A stretch of DNA of 64,000 bases, from NCBI RefSeq assembly GCF_002906655.1, contig NZ_CP025795.1:558001-622000 (forward strand). The letters are read 5' to 3'. Both the position numbers and the translations under genes were made by a program. Shown piece by piece: positions 53,747 to 62,638 of the stretch; the stretch's first letter is position 1, and each line of letters begins with the position of its first letter. The notes under the pieces were generated by a model. That model did not search any database and had not been told where the DNA came from. It worked only from the letters and a program-made list of their open reading frames with translations. This DNA comes from Vibrio hyugaensis. GTDB taxonomy: Bacteria; Pseudomonadota; Gammaproteobacteria; Enterobacterales; Vibrionaceae.

Positions 53747-54202
53747 ATGAAAAAGAAACTCGCTTTAGTTCATCGACTTGCTTCTATCAGTGCCTATCTA
53801 TTGATCATGAGCTTTTTCACTAGCACCGTACTGGTGGAGTTGTTTGGTAACCACCAAGCCATTTTGGCAGTAAAAACCTATATTTCTTATGCGATTTGGG
53901 CAGTCGTACCATTAATGGCCATCACTGGAATTACTGGTGCGAAGATGGCACCGAATGTGAAAAAAGGGCCTTTAGCTGCGAAGAAAAAACGCATGCCTTT
54001 TGTTGCCTTGAATGGGCTGCTGATTTTGGTTCCTGCTGCAATTTACTTAAAGTACTTAGCGGGAATGGGTCAGTTTGATACCATGTTCTACATTATTCAG
54101 GGGATTGAGTTGCTTGCTGGCTTCATCAATCTTACCTTGATGACGCTGAATATTCGTGATGCTCGCGCATTAAAGGCATCAAGAAAATCAATGCTTGTGT
54201 AA
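53747..54202 (+). CDS. Four-span membrane protein of unknown function
   Basis: 151 residues with four hydrophobic segments (about 10-32, 44-66, 84-106, 112-133) and basic loops ('KKGPLAAKKKRMP'). The first segment contains His in 'LVHRLASISAYLL', and the layout hints at a small cytochrome b561-like bundle, but clear haem ligands are not visible. AAAAGAG precedes the ATG. No family recognised. Confidence 0.65.
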   Translation: MKKKLALVHRLASISAYLLIMSFFTSTVLVELFGNHQAILAVKTYISYAIWAVVPLMAITGITGAKMAPNVKKGPLAAKKKRMPFVALNGLLILVPAAIYLKYLAGMGQFDTMFYIIQGIELLAGFINLTLMTLNIRDARALKASRKSMLV

Positions 54203-54281
54203 AGCATAAAAAATTTTTGTTGTTCATTGCTTAAACGATAAATAGAATCCGCAGTCTATTTAATTCTAAGGCGATGAAATT

Positions 54282-54608
54282 ATGAAAAAGTTAATGACTG
54301 GTGCAGCATTAGCAACGTTATTAACTGGTTGTGTGACGTTCCCAACACAAGAATCAGAGCAAGTAAAAGTGATTTGGGATGATGTAAATGCAATCGAAAA
54401 CTGCCAACACCTTGGTACAGTAATGGGCTCAGAAGGTCACTTCTACGATTACTGGCTCCATGCAGACAAAGACATGGTTTGGGGCACATTAAACCAAATG
54501 CGCATAAAAGCAGTGGAATTGGGTGCAGACACGCTTTACTTGTATCAACCACTGGGTTTCTCAAGCTCGGTCACTATGTTCGCTAACGCGTATCAATGCC
54601 AAAACTAA
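54282..54608 (+). CDS. DUF4156-family lipoprotein
   Basis: 108 residues with a lipoprotein signal ('ALATLLTGCVTFP', Cys ~17). The mature part fits DUF4156: 'QVKVIWDDVNAIENCQHLGT', 'MRIKAVELGADTLYLYQP'; conserved Cys in 'ENCQHLG' and at 'YQCQN' may pair. Function unknown, likely outer-membrane anchored. Start at 54282 follows AAGGCG. Strong terminator after. Confidence 0.85.
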   Translation: MKKLMTGAALATLLTGCVTFPTQESEQVKVIWDDVNAIENCQHLGTVMGSEGHFYDYWLHADKDMVWGTLNQMRIKAVELGADTLYLYQPLGFSSSVTMFANAYQCQN

Positions 54609-54626
54609 GCTTGGAACAAACGAATA

Positions 54627-54657
54627 AAAAGCAGACTGTCGACAGTCTGCTTTTTTG
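54627..54657 (+). terminator. Terminator of the DUF4156 lipoprotein gene
   Basis: AAAAGCAGACTGTC pairs with GACAGTCTGCTTTT (14 bp, essentially no loop beyond the centre), with TTTTTTGCTTT after. It is a near-perfect palindrome. Confidence 0.88.
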
Positions 54658-54719
54658 CTTTATGCCCCCCCAATTTTAAAGGGGCTGTAAGGAACGACAG
54701 GACAGGCCGTTCTTGAATT

Positions 54720-55748
54720 TTAGTTCAAGCTTGCGGTCGCCATAGCAACGGAGTCGGTAAACGATACACTGAATGCGTCATCGGTATTGAGCACTTTGGC
54801 AGGAAATTCCAAGCTTAGCTGAGTTTGAGGCGCCACTTCAGATTCCACACTGGTAATGAACTTCCGAGTTTCTCCAGGAGAAATCTTCAGGTCGCTGTTT
54901 CCCTCTGGACCAAGTTCAGCAATACCAATGGTTGCTAGGCCATTACCTTCACCATCCACCAAACTCAACAGTGATTCGGATTTGTAAATCAACTCGCCTT
55001 TATCGGTTTGGTACGCTCTGAAGGTGTTAAAGCTTGGCTGTAAATCGCCTTCTGTTGCTAAGTTTGTCACAGAGAAAGTGACATTCGAGCCGTCAAATTT
55101 TTCGACTTTGACTAAGACATTCGCGTCTTGGTAACGAGCGGCTGCCGCAGCGGTTGCCAGCTCTTTCTGTCTTTGTTTCTCTCGTTCAACTTCAGCGATA
55201 CGCGCTTCTTCCTCTGCAATACGTGTTTCTGCCAACGCGTAAGACTTATCTACCATCGCCAGTAGGGCAGGGATAGAGTAAGTAGACAAGCCCTCTAAGT
55301 GATCGAAGTCGATCTTCGCGTGAGTGGTCATGTTATTGGTCGAGAACTGACAGTGACCATCAATTAAGCTCACGAATGCGACTTCATATGTACCTTGTAA
55401 CTTGCTTACTTCAACGCCGGCCTTCTCTATGTTGGCACGCACTTGTTTGATTTCTGCCAGCGACTGCTTTGGTAATGGGCCGTTTGGTGATACGTCGTTA
55501 GCCACAGAGACTAATGCTTCGGTCACGAATGGATTGTTTTTCTCTGGAACGACGGTAGTTACAAGGTTAGCTTGAGTAATATCTTCCCCAAGCAACACCG
55601 TCATTTTTTGCGATGCAGCGGTCTTATTACCGGCGAGAACGTCGCTACAGTTCGGTGAGTTGCTTGCATTTGCAGATGTTGCAGCAACGAGTGATAGCAT
55701 GGCGGACAAGCCAGTGATGACGAGTCCTTTCGATGGTCGATTGTTCAT
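54720..55748 (-). CDS. Exported coiled-coil protein of unknown function
   Basis: 342 residues with a signal peptide (ending 'ATSANA', ~28). A folded N-terminal part ('CSDVLAGNKTAASQK', Cys later in 'DGHCQFSTNN') is followed by a short charged coiled coil (about 172-205, 'RIAEEEARIAEVEREKQRQK') and a C-terminal beta domain ('VLVKVEKFDGSNVTFSVTNL', 'ISPGETRKFITSVESEVAP'), which resembles an Ig-like or DUF-type beta sandwich. I do not recognise a family. Single gene, 433-base gap upstream. Confidence 0.7.
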   Translation of the reverse strand: MNNRPSKGLVITGLSAMLSLVAATSANASNSPNCSDVLAGNKTAASQKMTVLLGEDITQANLVTTVVPEKNNPFVTEALVSVANDVSPNGPLPKQSLAEIKQVRANIEKAGVEVSKLQGTYEVAFVSLIDGHCQFSTNNMTTHAKIDFDHLEGLSTYSIPALLAMVDKSYALAETRIAEEEARIAEVEREKQRQKELATAAAAARYQDANVLVKVEKFDGSNVTFSVTNLATEGDLQPSFNTFRAYQTDKGELIYKSESLLSLVDGEGNGLATIGIAELGPEGNSDLKISPGETRKFITSVESEVAPQTQLSLEFPAKVLNTDDAFSVSFTDSVAMATASLN

Positions 55749-56118
55749 CCTGATAACCCCTCTGGAATATGATGCGCTCAGCTAACGTTTGTTGCCCAAC
55801 TTAGTTGGGATAGCGACATTCAGAATGGTTGTAGTTGCGTCCTCGCCACGTTCATCTTCACAAGACTGTTTAGTTGGCTTTTTCTGCCCAACTCTAAATC
55901 GCGATAAGCCGTCACGATCAAAAGTGTTTGAATTCGTCGATGATGCTACAAGGTCGATGTCTTTTTTCTGAAAGATAGACGTAACTTTTCCAAGCTTCAA
56001 ATCCGTGATCGAGATCTATTTTTTGCGATGTTGCGAGGATCAAGAGAAAACAGACACTTAACGTAGAGAGTTGATTTTGAGAGAAAAAAATAAATTTTTT
56101 TTGGAACTTTTTGAAACG
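55749..56118. other. Intergenic region upstream of the exported coiled-coil gene
   Basis: No gene I would support. A 72-codon minus-strand frame (55782-56000) has only a TTG start and no ribosome binding site. A run of A/T around 56080-56100 ('aaaaaaataaattttttttgg') lies before the hairpin at 56119-56153. Confidence 0.5.
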
Positions 56119-56153
56119 CTGCCTTTGAGACTTAATTCGCATCTCAAAGGCAG
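56119..56153 (-). terminator. Hairpin after the aminotransferase gene
   Basis: CTGCCTTTGAGA pairs with TCTCAAAGGCAG (12-bp perfect stem, 11-base loop), 29 bases after the aminotransferase stop on its strand. No immediate T-tract, but AT-rich sequence follows within 15 bases. Confidence 0.65.
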
Positions 56154-56181
56154 GTGTTTGGAAATCAAGGCGTAATTTTGA

Positions 56182-57330
56182 CTACAGTGCGTTTAATACG
56201 TCCGCCAAACGGGTCACGGCAACTGTCAATTCTTCTGGTGTAGCGTTTGTAAAGTTTAAGCGCAGCGCTGCTTTTACTGCTGAGCCCTCTGGGTAGAATA
56301 CAGGACTTGGTACAACGGCAACGCCGTTAGCCAACAATGATTTGGCCAGTTCAAACGTATCGCATTCTGGGATCTCTACCCATACGAACATACCACCATC
56401 AACAGGCTTAAGGACGCAGCTTGCTGGAAGCTGTTTTTCTAGCTCTGCATACATCACATCGTAGCGAGACTTGTACAATTCACAGATGGTGGTGATGTGG
56501 GTGGCAAAGTTGTTATGTTGAAGCAAGCCGTGCAGTAGGGCTTGCATCGGTACGCTTGAGTGCAGATCGGCACCTTGTTTGATTTTAATCAGCGGTTCTA
56601 GGTAGCTAGTTTTACCCGTAACCACACCAATACGAAGGCCTGGCGATGCAATCTTAGAGAATGAACGCAGTACGATAGAGTTCTGTGGACAGAAATCAGA
56701 AACCAAAGGCAAAGCTTCACCAGAGAAACGCAGCTCGCGGTACGGTGCATCTTCGATGAAAGCCACGTTGTATTGAATACAAAGCTCTGCAACCTTTTGA
56801 CGCGTTTCTAGTGCCCAGCATACGCCCGTTGGGTTATGGAAATCTGGCACCGCATAGAACATCTTAGGCTTTTGCTCAGCGAAGCACTGTTCTAGCTCTT
56901 CAAGGTTTGGACCGAACTCTGTTTGAGAAACAGTCACGATGTTTGCTTGAACCAAGCCAAACACCTGCATCGCACCAAGGTAGCTTGGGGCTTCCATTAC
57001 GACTTTGTCACCCGGGTTCACATAAGCGCGTGCAATCAAATCCAAACCTTGCTGAGAGCCAGTGGTGATCATCGCTGTGTGTGTTTCAGGAAGCTGGAAG
57101 TAACCGTTTAGGAAGCTAAGTAGCGGTCCATAACCTGCGGTTGAGCCGTATTGGAACACCTCTGGCATGTTGGCCAAGTTTTCAAGAGTCGGCTTCATTA
57201 AGTCGATTGGAAAGGTCTTCTCGTCTGGCAAACCGCCAGCAAGCGAGATGACGTTTTTATCGCTAGCGGCAGCGAGGATCTCTCGAATGTACGATGACTT
57301 TACTTGTTGTAGTGACTGTGCGATTTCCAT
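56182..57330 (-). CDS. PLP-dependent aminotransferase (LysN/2-aminoadipate type)
   Basis: 382 residues of the fold-type I aminotransferase family, subgroup that includes LysN/alpha-aminoadipate and MocR-like domains. 'VISLAGGLPDEKTFPIDLMK', 'YGSTAGYGPLLSFLNGYF', 'ITTGSQQGLDLIARAYVNPG', 'PDFHNPTGVCW', 'AFIEDAPYRELRF' and the PLP Lys in 'SFSKIASPGLRIGVV' are intact. The amino-acid substrate is unclear. It diverges from an AraC-type gene (57461) with ~130 bases between starts, which may regulate it. Confidence 0.9.
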   Translation of the reverse strand: MEIAQSLQQVKSSYIREILAAASDKNVISLAGGLPDEKTFPIDLMKPTLENLANMPEVFQYGSTAGYGPLLSFLNGYFQLPETHTAMITTGSQQGLDLIARAYVNPGDKVVMEAPSYLGAMQVFGLVQANIVTVSQTEFGPNLEELEQCFAEQKPKMFYAVPDFHNPTGVCWALETRQKVAELCIQYNVAFIEDAPYRELRFSGEALPLVSDFCPQNSIVLRSFSKIASPGLRIGVVTGKTSYLEPLIKIKQGADLHSSVPMQALLHGLLQHNNFATHITTICELYKSRYDVMYAELEKQLPASCVLKPVDGGMFVWVEIPECDTFELAKSLLANGVAVVPSPVFYPEGSAVKAALRLNFTNATPEELTVAVTRLADVLNAL

Positions 57331-57460
57331 GTGTTGTGTTTCTCGTATTTTTTAATTTTGGTTTTATTCAGAAGATAGTACATGGGATTTGCTAACTTAA
57401 GTGTGTCCATTTATGCTGTTAAACATGTCCATTTATGCTATTTCAATCAAACGCTAAATT

Positions 57461-58330
57461 ATGAGTCAGCAACAGGTTTCCAGAATCAATGACGTACTGT
57501 TCTACATTCACCAAGACATTAGCAGAGAATTATCCGCTAAAGAGCTGGCTGACGTAGCGGCGTATTCTGAGCAGCACTTCCATCGAATTTTTAAAGAGGT
57601 GGTTGGCGAATCGATTCATCAATACATTCGACGAACACGAATGGAATACGCAGCCAATCAACTGATGTTTGATACCAAATCCTCCGTGTTAGAGATTGCC
57701 AATAAGTGCGGATTCAGTTCCGTGTCTTCGTTTAGTCGGGCCTTTAAAGCTACGTTTGCCTTGTCGCCAGGAGTATGGCGAAAACACGATTTACAGATCG
57801 CAGAGAAGCCTTATTTAAAAGATCCCGAAGTCGCTGCGGGTTATCATCGCGTCGCCAAGCGTGCTTTACCAGATCCTAAAGTTGTCGAAGTGCCACAGCG
57901 GTTTGCGGCTTATGTTCGTCACGAGGGTTATAACCGTTCGATTCGCAATGCTTGGCTGGTGTTAAAAGCGTGGGCCAACTCAGAGAACCGAGACTTCTCT
58001 ACGCAATATGGTTTGCATCATTCCAACCCGGCTTGGGTTGAGTTGGACAAATGTCGCTATGTGGCGTGCATGGCCATTGATAAACCGCTTAAGTATCGCG
58101 GAGTGGTGAACCAGATGACGATTCCGGGGGGCTTACATGCGGTGTTCAGGTTGACTGGTGTGTATGGTGAGTTGCTGCCTCAAATCAGCATGGTGTTAGA
58201 GAAATGGTTGCCAAACTCGGGCTTTAAGCAACGCTCGACTCCTGCGTATGTGCATTATCATCAAAACCACTTTTTAAATCATGAAGAAGCGTTTGAATTA
58301 GATTTCTACTTGCCTATCAGTTTCTTCTAA
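57461..58330 (+). CDS. AraC-family regulator with GyrI-like effector domain
   Basis: 289 residues with the reversed layout of the Rob/SoxS-GyrI group: N-terminal AraC HTH pair ('AKELADVAAYSEQHFHRIFK', 'VLEIANKCGFSSVSSFSRAF', ending 'FALSPGVWRKHD', about 8-110) and a C-terminal GyrI-like ligand domain (about 135-289, 'EVPQRFAAYVRHEGYNRSIR', 'MTIPGGLHAVFRLTG', 'FELDFYLPISFF'). GyrI-like domains often bind drugs or hydrophobic ligands. Divergent from the aminotransferase, which may be its target. No ribosome binding site is obvious. Confidence 0.88.
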   Translation: MSQQQVSRINDVLFYIHQDISRELSAKELADVAAYSEQHFHRIFKEVVGESIHQYIRRTRMEYAANQLMFDTKSSVLEIANKCGFSSVSSFSRAFKATFALSPGVWRKHDLQIAEKPYLKDPEVAAGYHRVAKRALPDPKVVEVPQRFAAYVRHEGYNRSIRNAWLVLKAWANSENRDFSTQYGLHHSNPAWVELDKCRYVACMAIDKPLKYRGVVNQMTIPGGLHAVFRLTGVYGELLPQISMVLEKWLPNSGFKQRSTPAYVHYHQNHFLNHEEAFELDFYLPISFF

Positions 58331-58435
58331 CAATTTCTTTTAAAAAGCTTTGCTTCACGTTCAATGCTTTACTATTGTGTCAGATGAAAATGCCCGGCAT
58401 TGACGTCGGACTTTATAGAATAAGTTGAAAATGAA

Positions 58436-59350
58436 ATGAATATAGAACATCTCAAGCTTTTCGTTCGTTTGGCATCAACGCACAACATCAGCATGGCAGG
58501 GCAAGAGCTTGGATTATCGCCAGCCGTTGCCAGCGCCCACATCAATAAGTTGGAAGAAGGGCTAGGCGTTCGCCTTGTGCACCGAACCACACGTAAGGTC
58601 TCATTAACGGAAGAAGGTCAGGCATTTTTGCCACACGCAGAAGAAGTGCTTGCAACGGTAGAAGCGGCACGAGGTGCGGTCGGAGTAGGTCATAGCGCAC
58701 CAACCGGCACGCTTAGAGTTACAGCGCCAGCGTCGTTTGGGCGTTTGCATCTTGTGCCTGCACTCAAAGGCTTTATGGCGACTTACCCCGAGCTTACGGT
58801 GGATTTTCGTTTCTCCGATTCCATCATTGATATGGTTGAAGGCGGGTTCGATGTCGCGATTCGTCTTGCAGAGTTGAAAGACTCAACGCTGGTGGCACGT
58901 AAACTAGCACCGGATCGCCGTATCATTGTTGCTTCACCAGAGTATTTAGAAAAGCACGGTACGCCGAAAACACCACAAGAACTTGCTGAGCACGAATGCG
59001 TGACGCTAATGGGGCTAGACAATTGGGTGTTTGAAACCCCAGATGGTCATTATGCGATGCGCGCTTCGGGCAGCTTTAGAACCGATAACGGCGATGCGAT
59101 GCGTGATGCTTGTATCGATGGACTTGGTGTGTCGATCAACTCGATTTGGAGTGTCTACAAACAGCTTCAAGCCGGTGAGTTGGTTGAAATCTTGGAAGAC
59201 TACCCATTGGTGATGAACGCCAGCATTTGGGCTGTTTACCCTAGCTCACGTTTGATCGCACCTAAGGTTCGTGCCTTTATTGATTACTTTGCCGAGCATT
59301 ACGGGCAGCCACCTTACTGGGAAACCGAACTGGCTACCCATCAGAAATAA
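58436..59350 (+). CDS. LysR-family transcriptional regulator
   Basis: 304 residues. HTH: 'LKLFVRLASTHNISMAGQEL', 'LSPAVASAHINKLEEGLGV', 'LVHRTTRKVSLTEEGQAFL'; substrate domain from about residue 90 ('GTLRVTAPASFGRLHLVPAL'). It belongs to the large family of DmlR-like orphan regulators. The adjacent genes converge on or ignore it, so no target is evident. Clear terminator after. Confidence 0.88.
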   Translation: MNIEHLKLFVRLASTHNISMAGQELGLSPAVASAHINKLEEGLGVRLVHRTTRKVSLTEEGQAFLPHAEEVLATVEAARGAVGVGHSAPTGTLRVTAPASFGRLHLVPALKGFMATYPELTVDFRFSDSIIDMVEGGFDVAIRLAELKDSTLVARKLAPDRRIIVASPEYLEKHGTPKTPQELAEHECVTLMGLDNWVFETPDGHYAMRASGSFRTDNGDAMRDACIDGLGVSINSIWSVYKQLQAGELVEILEDYPLVMNASIWAVYPSSRLIAPKVRAFIDYFAEHYGQPPYWETELATHQK

Positions 59351-59352
59351 AC

Positions 59353-59386
59353 AAAAACGCTTTCCAATCGGAAAGCGTTTTTTATT
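59353..59386 (+). terminator. Terminator of the LysR gene, also usable by the converging radical SAM gene
   Basis: AAAACGCTTTCC pairs with GGAAAGCGTTTT around a 4-base loop, followed by TTATTGT. Confidence 0.88.
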
Positions 59387-59413
59387 GTATTTACCTAGCG
59401 AGAAAGAGAATGA

Positions 59414-60286
59414 CTACCAAGAGAAGGTCTGGATGACGTTGTCTTTTGCCATTGGGTTAGATGCAATCGCGTGATTGATGTTTCTCAGAAAATCCTCGCG
59501 TGAATCCAACAACCAACCTTTCTGTGGAACGATGTTGTTACCATGGTCGCCCCAGTAGAAGGTATCAATGTTCAAGTTCTCGAGTAGGTATTTCTCTTCC
59601 TCAAGCACTTGAAGTTGCGTTGGCATAATGAACTCACCATTCTTCACTTCTTGTTCCATTACCGTACCCGGTTGAATCGCAAGTGCCATCGGAGCAATTT
59701 GCTCAGGATTAATTTGGTTCAAGATGTCTGTTGTCGCAATAATGTGTTCTTTTGAACGTTCACGACCACCAAGGCCAAAGATGAAAGACAGCAGAACTTG
59801 AATGCCTGCTTCTTTTGCCATTGCCATGCCTTCGATCGCTTGCTCTGGTGACATACGTTTTTTAATGCGTTCTAGAACAACGCGGTCGCCAGATTCAAGG
59901 CCAGAATAGGCCATATCTAACCCCGCATCTTTTAGCTCTTTCAATTCAGCAATGGTTTTACGGCGGAAATCGTTCAATCCACTGTAAAGAGAAATCTTTT
60001 TGCACTCAGGAAACGTTGAACGCAGTTTGTCGAAGATCTTAAGCAAGTAATCCGTACGTGCCGCCATAACGTTACCATCAATCAAAAAGATCGATTCTAC
60101 ATGCGGGTAGATAAGACGTGCTTCTTCAATGTCTTTAAACACGTCTTCAACAGGGCGTATCTTAAAGCGTTTGTCATCAAACATGCTGCAAAACGTGCAG
60201 GTGTTTATGCTACAACCCAATGTGGTTTGGATTAAGATGCTGCGGTATTCCGGCCATGGTCGGTAAACTTTGCCCTCATAGTTCAT
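59414..60286 (-). CDS. Radical SAM enzyme with CX4CX2C cluster motif
   Basis: 290 residues. The [4Fe-4S] motif appears as 'LGCSINTCTFCSM' (residues ~24-36): C-x4-C-x2-C, one residue longer than the usual C-x3-C-x2-C, as seen in 'GCSxNxCxFC' radical SAM families. SAM-binding features follow: 'IFLIDGNVMAARTDYLLKIF', 'MAYSGLESGDRVVLERIKKR', 'IQVLLSFIFGLGG'. The substrate is unknown; no carrier-protein or peptide gene is adjacent. Single gene. Confidence 0.85.
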   Translation of the reverse strand: MNYEGKVYRPWPEYRSILIQTTLGCSINTCTFCSMFDDKRFKIRPVEDVFKDIEEARLIYPHVESIFLIDGNVMAARTDYLLKIFDKLRSTFPECKKISLYSGLNDFRRKTIAELKELKDAGLDMAYSGLESGDRVVLERIKKRMSPEQAIEGMAMAKEAGIQVLLSFIFGLGGRERSKEHIIATTDILNQINPEQIAPMALAIQPGTVMEQEVKNGEFIMPTQLQVLEEEKYLLENLNIDTFYWGDHGNNIVPQKGWLLDSREDFLRNINHAIASNPMAKDNVIQTFSW

Positions 60287-60540
60287 AGTTGGATCTCCAG
60301 TTAAAAGCGGGATGATTCGATGTCATCACTCGCGAAAGATAATGGGAACGAACGCGTTTGAGTCTGGCGTTTGTCCCGATGGCTGAAGGTTAACAAGAGA
60401 AGGCTTTGTTGATAATTGGCCTTTATATCAAATGAGTTTTTAGATTTTATTGAAAATGAACAATGATGGCAGTTTTAGAAGCACGAGGCGGAAACGTGAG
60501 AAACAGAAACATAGAGACCAGTACACAGAAATCAGTACGT
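60287..60540. other. Intergenic gap upstream of the radical SAM gene
   Basis: About 250 bases, no ORF or repeat that I can support; it should contain the radical SAM gene promoter. Confidence 0.4.
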
Positions 60541-60573
60541 AAAAATAAGAACACCCAGCCGAAGCTAGGTGTT
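60541..60573 (-). terminator. Terminator of the SDR gene (UUCG loop)
   Basis: On the minus strand AACACCTAGC-TTCG-GCTGGGTGTT, a 10-bp stem with one G-U pair and a UUCG tetraloop, followed by CTTATTTTT. Confidence 0.82.
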
Positions 60574-60596
60574 TAATAGGAATCAACCGTGTTGAA

Positions 60597-61400
60597 TTAA
60601 GCGAGTTTGGCAATCACTGCTTCAATCGCGTCTACCACTTGTTGTGATTTGGAGTCATTCAACGCATCACGATGAGGAGCGGCAAAAGCTTCAATGTCGT
60701 TGTCGAAGTACGAACCATGCGCTTGAGCAAATTCATCCGATAGTGCAGCACGAATTAGAATGTCTGCGCCCAAACTAATGTCATTACCCGCGATACCGTA
60801 AGCGTCTTTCACCATTTTGCTGCCAAGGAATGATTTTGGATTGACGGAAACCACCATCGGGCCGACATTTTTCAACTGCAATCCCATAACGCGTGACCAC
60901 ATGGTCAGTGCCAGTTTGCTTTGAGCGTAAGCTTCACCGTCTGACAGTGGTTTTTTGCCCATCAAGGCTTCGATGCTCACTGGTGCTTGTGCCGCAGAAG
61001 ATAGGTTTACGATACGACCTGTGTTACCAAGTAGTGGGAGCAACTCTTTTGTCAGCATGTATGGCGCAATGGTGTTAACGGCAAAGCGCACATCAAGACC
61101 TTCTTGAGTTCTTGAGTTAGGTGTCGCGAATACGCCTGCGTTATTGATGATCACATCCAGTTTGCCAAAGCGCTCTGCCACTTCTGCAACCATCTGTTTA
61201 ACGGCTTTGACTGAAGACAGATCAGCAACGATGCTTTCCACTTTGCCAGCGTTCATCTCAATCAAGCTTTGCTCTACGTTTTGTAGTTTAGCCTCGTTGC
61301 GGCCATGAACAATCACGTGGTGACCATCTGCCACTAACATCTTTGCTGTTTCTAAACCAATGCCGTCTGTAGCGCCAGTAATCAGGATGATTTTTTGCAT
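60597..61400 (-). CDS. Short-chain dehydrogenase/reductase
   Basis: 267 residues, complete classical SDR: 'LITGATDGIGLETAKMLVAD' (cofactor loop), 'DVIINNAGVFATP' (NNAG), Ser in 'RIVNLSSAAQAPVSI', and YxxxK as 'EAYAQSKLALTMW'. It resembles the retinol dehydrogenase/WWOX-like SDR branch in length and the 'AKML..GHHVIVHGRNEAKL' segment, which suggests NADP(H) use (Arg in 'HGRN'). Substrate unknown. Monocistronic. Confidence 0.87.
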   Translation of the reverse strand: MQKIILITGATDGIGLETAKMLVADGHHVIVHGRNEAKLQNVEQSLIEMNAGKVESIVADLSSVKAVKQMVAEVAERFGKLDVIINNAGVFATPNSRTQEGLDVRFAVNTIAPYMLTKELLPLLGNTGRIVNLSSAAQAPVSIEALMGKKPLSDGEAYAQSKLALTMWSRVMGLQLKNVGPMVVSVNPKSFLGSKMVKDAYGIAGNDISLGADILIRAALSDEFAQAHGSYFDNDIEAFAAPHRDALNDSKSQQVVDAIEAVIAKLA

Positions 61401-61631
61401 AATTGAGATTCCTCATGAAGTCGTTATGCAACAATCATAGAGTGAACAGAGTGATTAAACTATCGAGGTAAAGAGGGAAACACTTTATACGCAAAATTGA
61501 AAATCAATTTGTTATCTTTTTGTGGGCGATACGACGAATTAACCGCCCACGAAATGCTATGGTTATTTTAAGCATTGCTCAAGATTTGAGCAGCTTGATT
61601 AACTAAAATACACTCAGCCCAAGAGGTCTTT

Positions 61632-61871
61632 ATGTTAGGCGAAAATCACTCATTAACTCATGAATTCCCAGAACATTTGGATACCATCAATCAGCTGACA
61701 GCAAGTGACGCCTCGTTTGCTGAAAACGCTAAAAGCTACAACTCTCTCGATAAAGAAATCCGCGAACTAGAATTGCGAGGAAACCCACTCGACGACCATG
61801 AAATGAACACACTTAAACATAATCGTGCGGAGCTAAAAGACTGGCTTTACACAAAAATTATGAGCGCATAA
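61632..61871 (+). CDS. YdcH/DUF465-family small helical protein
   Basis: 79 residues: 'SLTHEFPEHLDTINQLTASD', 'FAENAKSYNSLDKEIRELEL', 'LKHNRAELKDWLYTKIM', the two-helix hairpin of the DUF465 (YdcH/SlyX-like) family. AAGAGGT precedes the ATG. Function unknown; family members are small cytoplasmic proteins with possible binding roles. Strong terminator follows. Confidence 0.85.
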   Translation: MLGENHSLTHEFPEHLDTINQLTASDASFAENAKSYNSLDKEIRELELRGNPLDDHEMNTLKHNRAELKDWLYTKIMSA

Positions 61872-61895
61872 TTAAGACTGTGACTCCATGGATGG

Positions 61896-61920
61896 CGGCT
61901 CGAATTTCGAGCCGTTTTTT
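61896..61920 (+). terminator. Terminator of the DUF465 gene
   Basis: CGGCTCGAA pairs with TTCGAGCCG with almost no loop, followed by TTTTTTATG. Confidence 0.88.
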
Positions 61921-61947
61921 ATGCCGTTTTTATACTGGTTCTACACG

Positions 61948-62601
61948 CTACTCGACAGGTAAGTGCCCTGTCTTTACCCAGATGATCGTCTCTTGATCAA
62001 CAAAAGGAAAATGCTCGCTCATGTGTGGGTTGCGTAACCACGTATGCTGGGGGTAGTGACCTAATTCATCATTAAACTCACCAGACAGAACAAAGATCTC
62101 TTCCCCTCCAAAATGGCGATGAGGTTGAAACTTCTCATTTTTGGGCCATTTCACTAACGCCACATGCTCGTGTTCGAAATCGTGCAAGGGCATCACCTGC
62201 AGTCCACCGATGCCTTGCAACCACGGGGCTTCGTTGGTGTCGATGCGCACCGTTTTCAGATCATCGGGAGCGAACTGGTTGAGCTTAACCAAAATTATGC
62301 AGCCTTCTTTGCTAAAGGGCGCGTGTTGGCTTCCTGGCGGATTGCGTAAGTAAGTCCCGGTGGGGTAATCACCATGCTCGTCAGAAAACACCCCTTCGAG
62401 CACCAGTATCTCTTCTCCATATGGGTGAGGGTGGGTCGAAAACTGTGAATTTGGCTCATAACGTACCACGCTAGTGGTGTGCCCAGATTCTTTGGCTTCT
62501 CGTTCTAGTGGCTTTCGCCAAACGCCTAATGCTGGGCTGGCAATCCAATCTTGTTGTGCGGTGTTAATCACCAACCGTTGTGAAAAATCCATGTTTAACA
62601 T
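61948..62601 (-). CDS. ChrR-like double-cupin protein
   Basis: 217 residues made of two tandem cupin domains (about 10-105 and 115-215), each with metal-site-like motifs: 'STHPHPYGEEILVLEGVFSD' then 'PPGSQHAPFSKEG', and 'QPHRHFGGEEIFVLSGEFND' then 'NPHMSEHFPF'. This is the ChrR-cupin domain type, known as the zinc-binding domain of the anti-sigma factor ChrR, but no sigma-binding domain or ECF sigma gene is present here. It is more likely a free cupin enzyme or sensor. No Shine-Dalgarno is evident. Confidence 0.8.
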   Translation of the reverse strand: MLNMDFSQRLVINTAQQDWIASPALGVWRKPLEREAKESGHTTSVVRYEPNSQFSTHPHPYGEEILVLEGVFSDEHGDYPTGTYLRNPPGSQHAPFSKEGCIILVKLNQFAPDDLKTVRIDTNEAPWLQGIGGLQVMPLHDFEHEHVALVKWPKNEKFQPHRHFGGEEIFVLSGEFNDELGHYPQHTWLRNPHMSEHFPFVDQETIIWVKTGHLPVE

Positions 62602-62638
62602 TGCTTGTTACCGGTGTCAGTCATGTTTGGAATAAGTA

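Noticed and set aside
55782..56000. 72-codon frame upstream of the exported coiled-coil protein
   Set aside because: Only a TTG start, no ribosome binding site and no recognisable features; kept as intergenic.
61948..62601. ChrR anti-sigma factor
   Set aside because: Both halves are cupins; the N-terminal sigma-binding zinc domain is absent and there is no ECF sigma gene next door.
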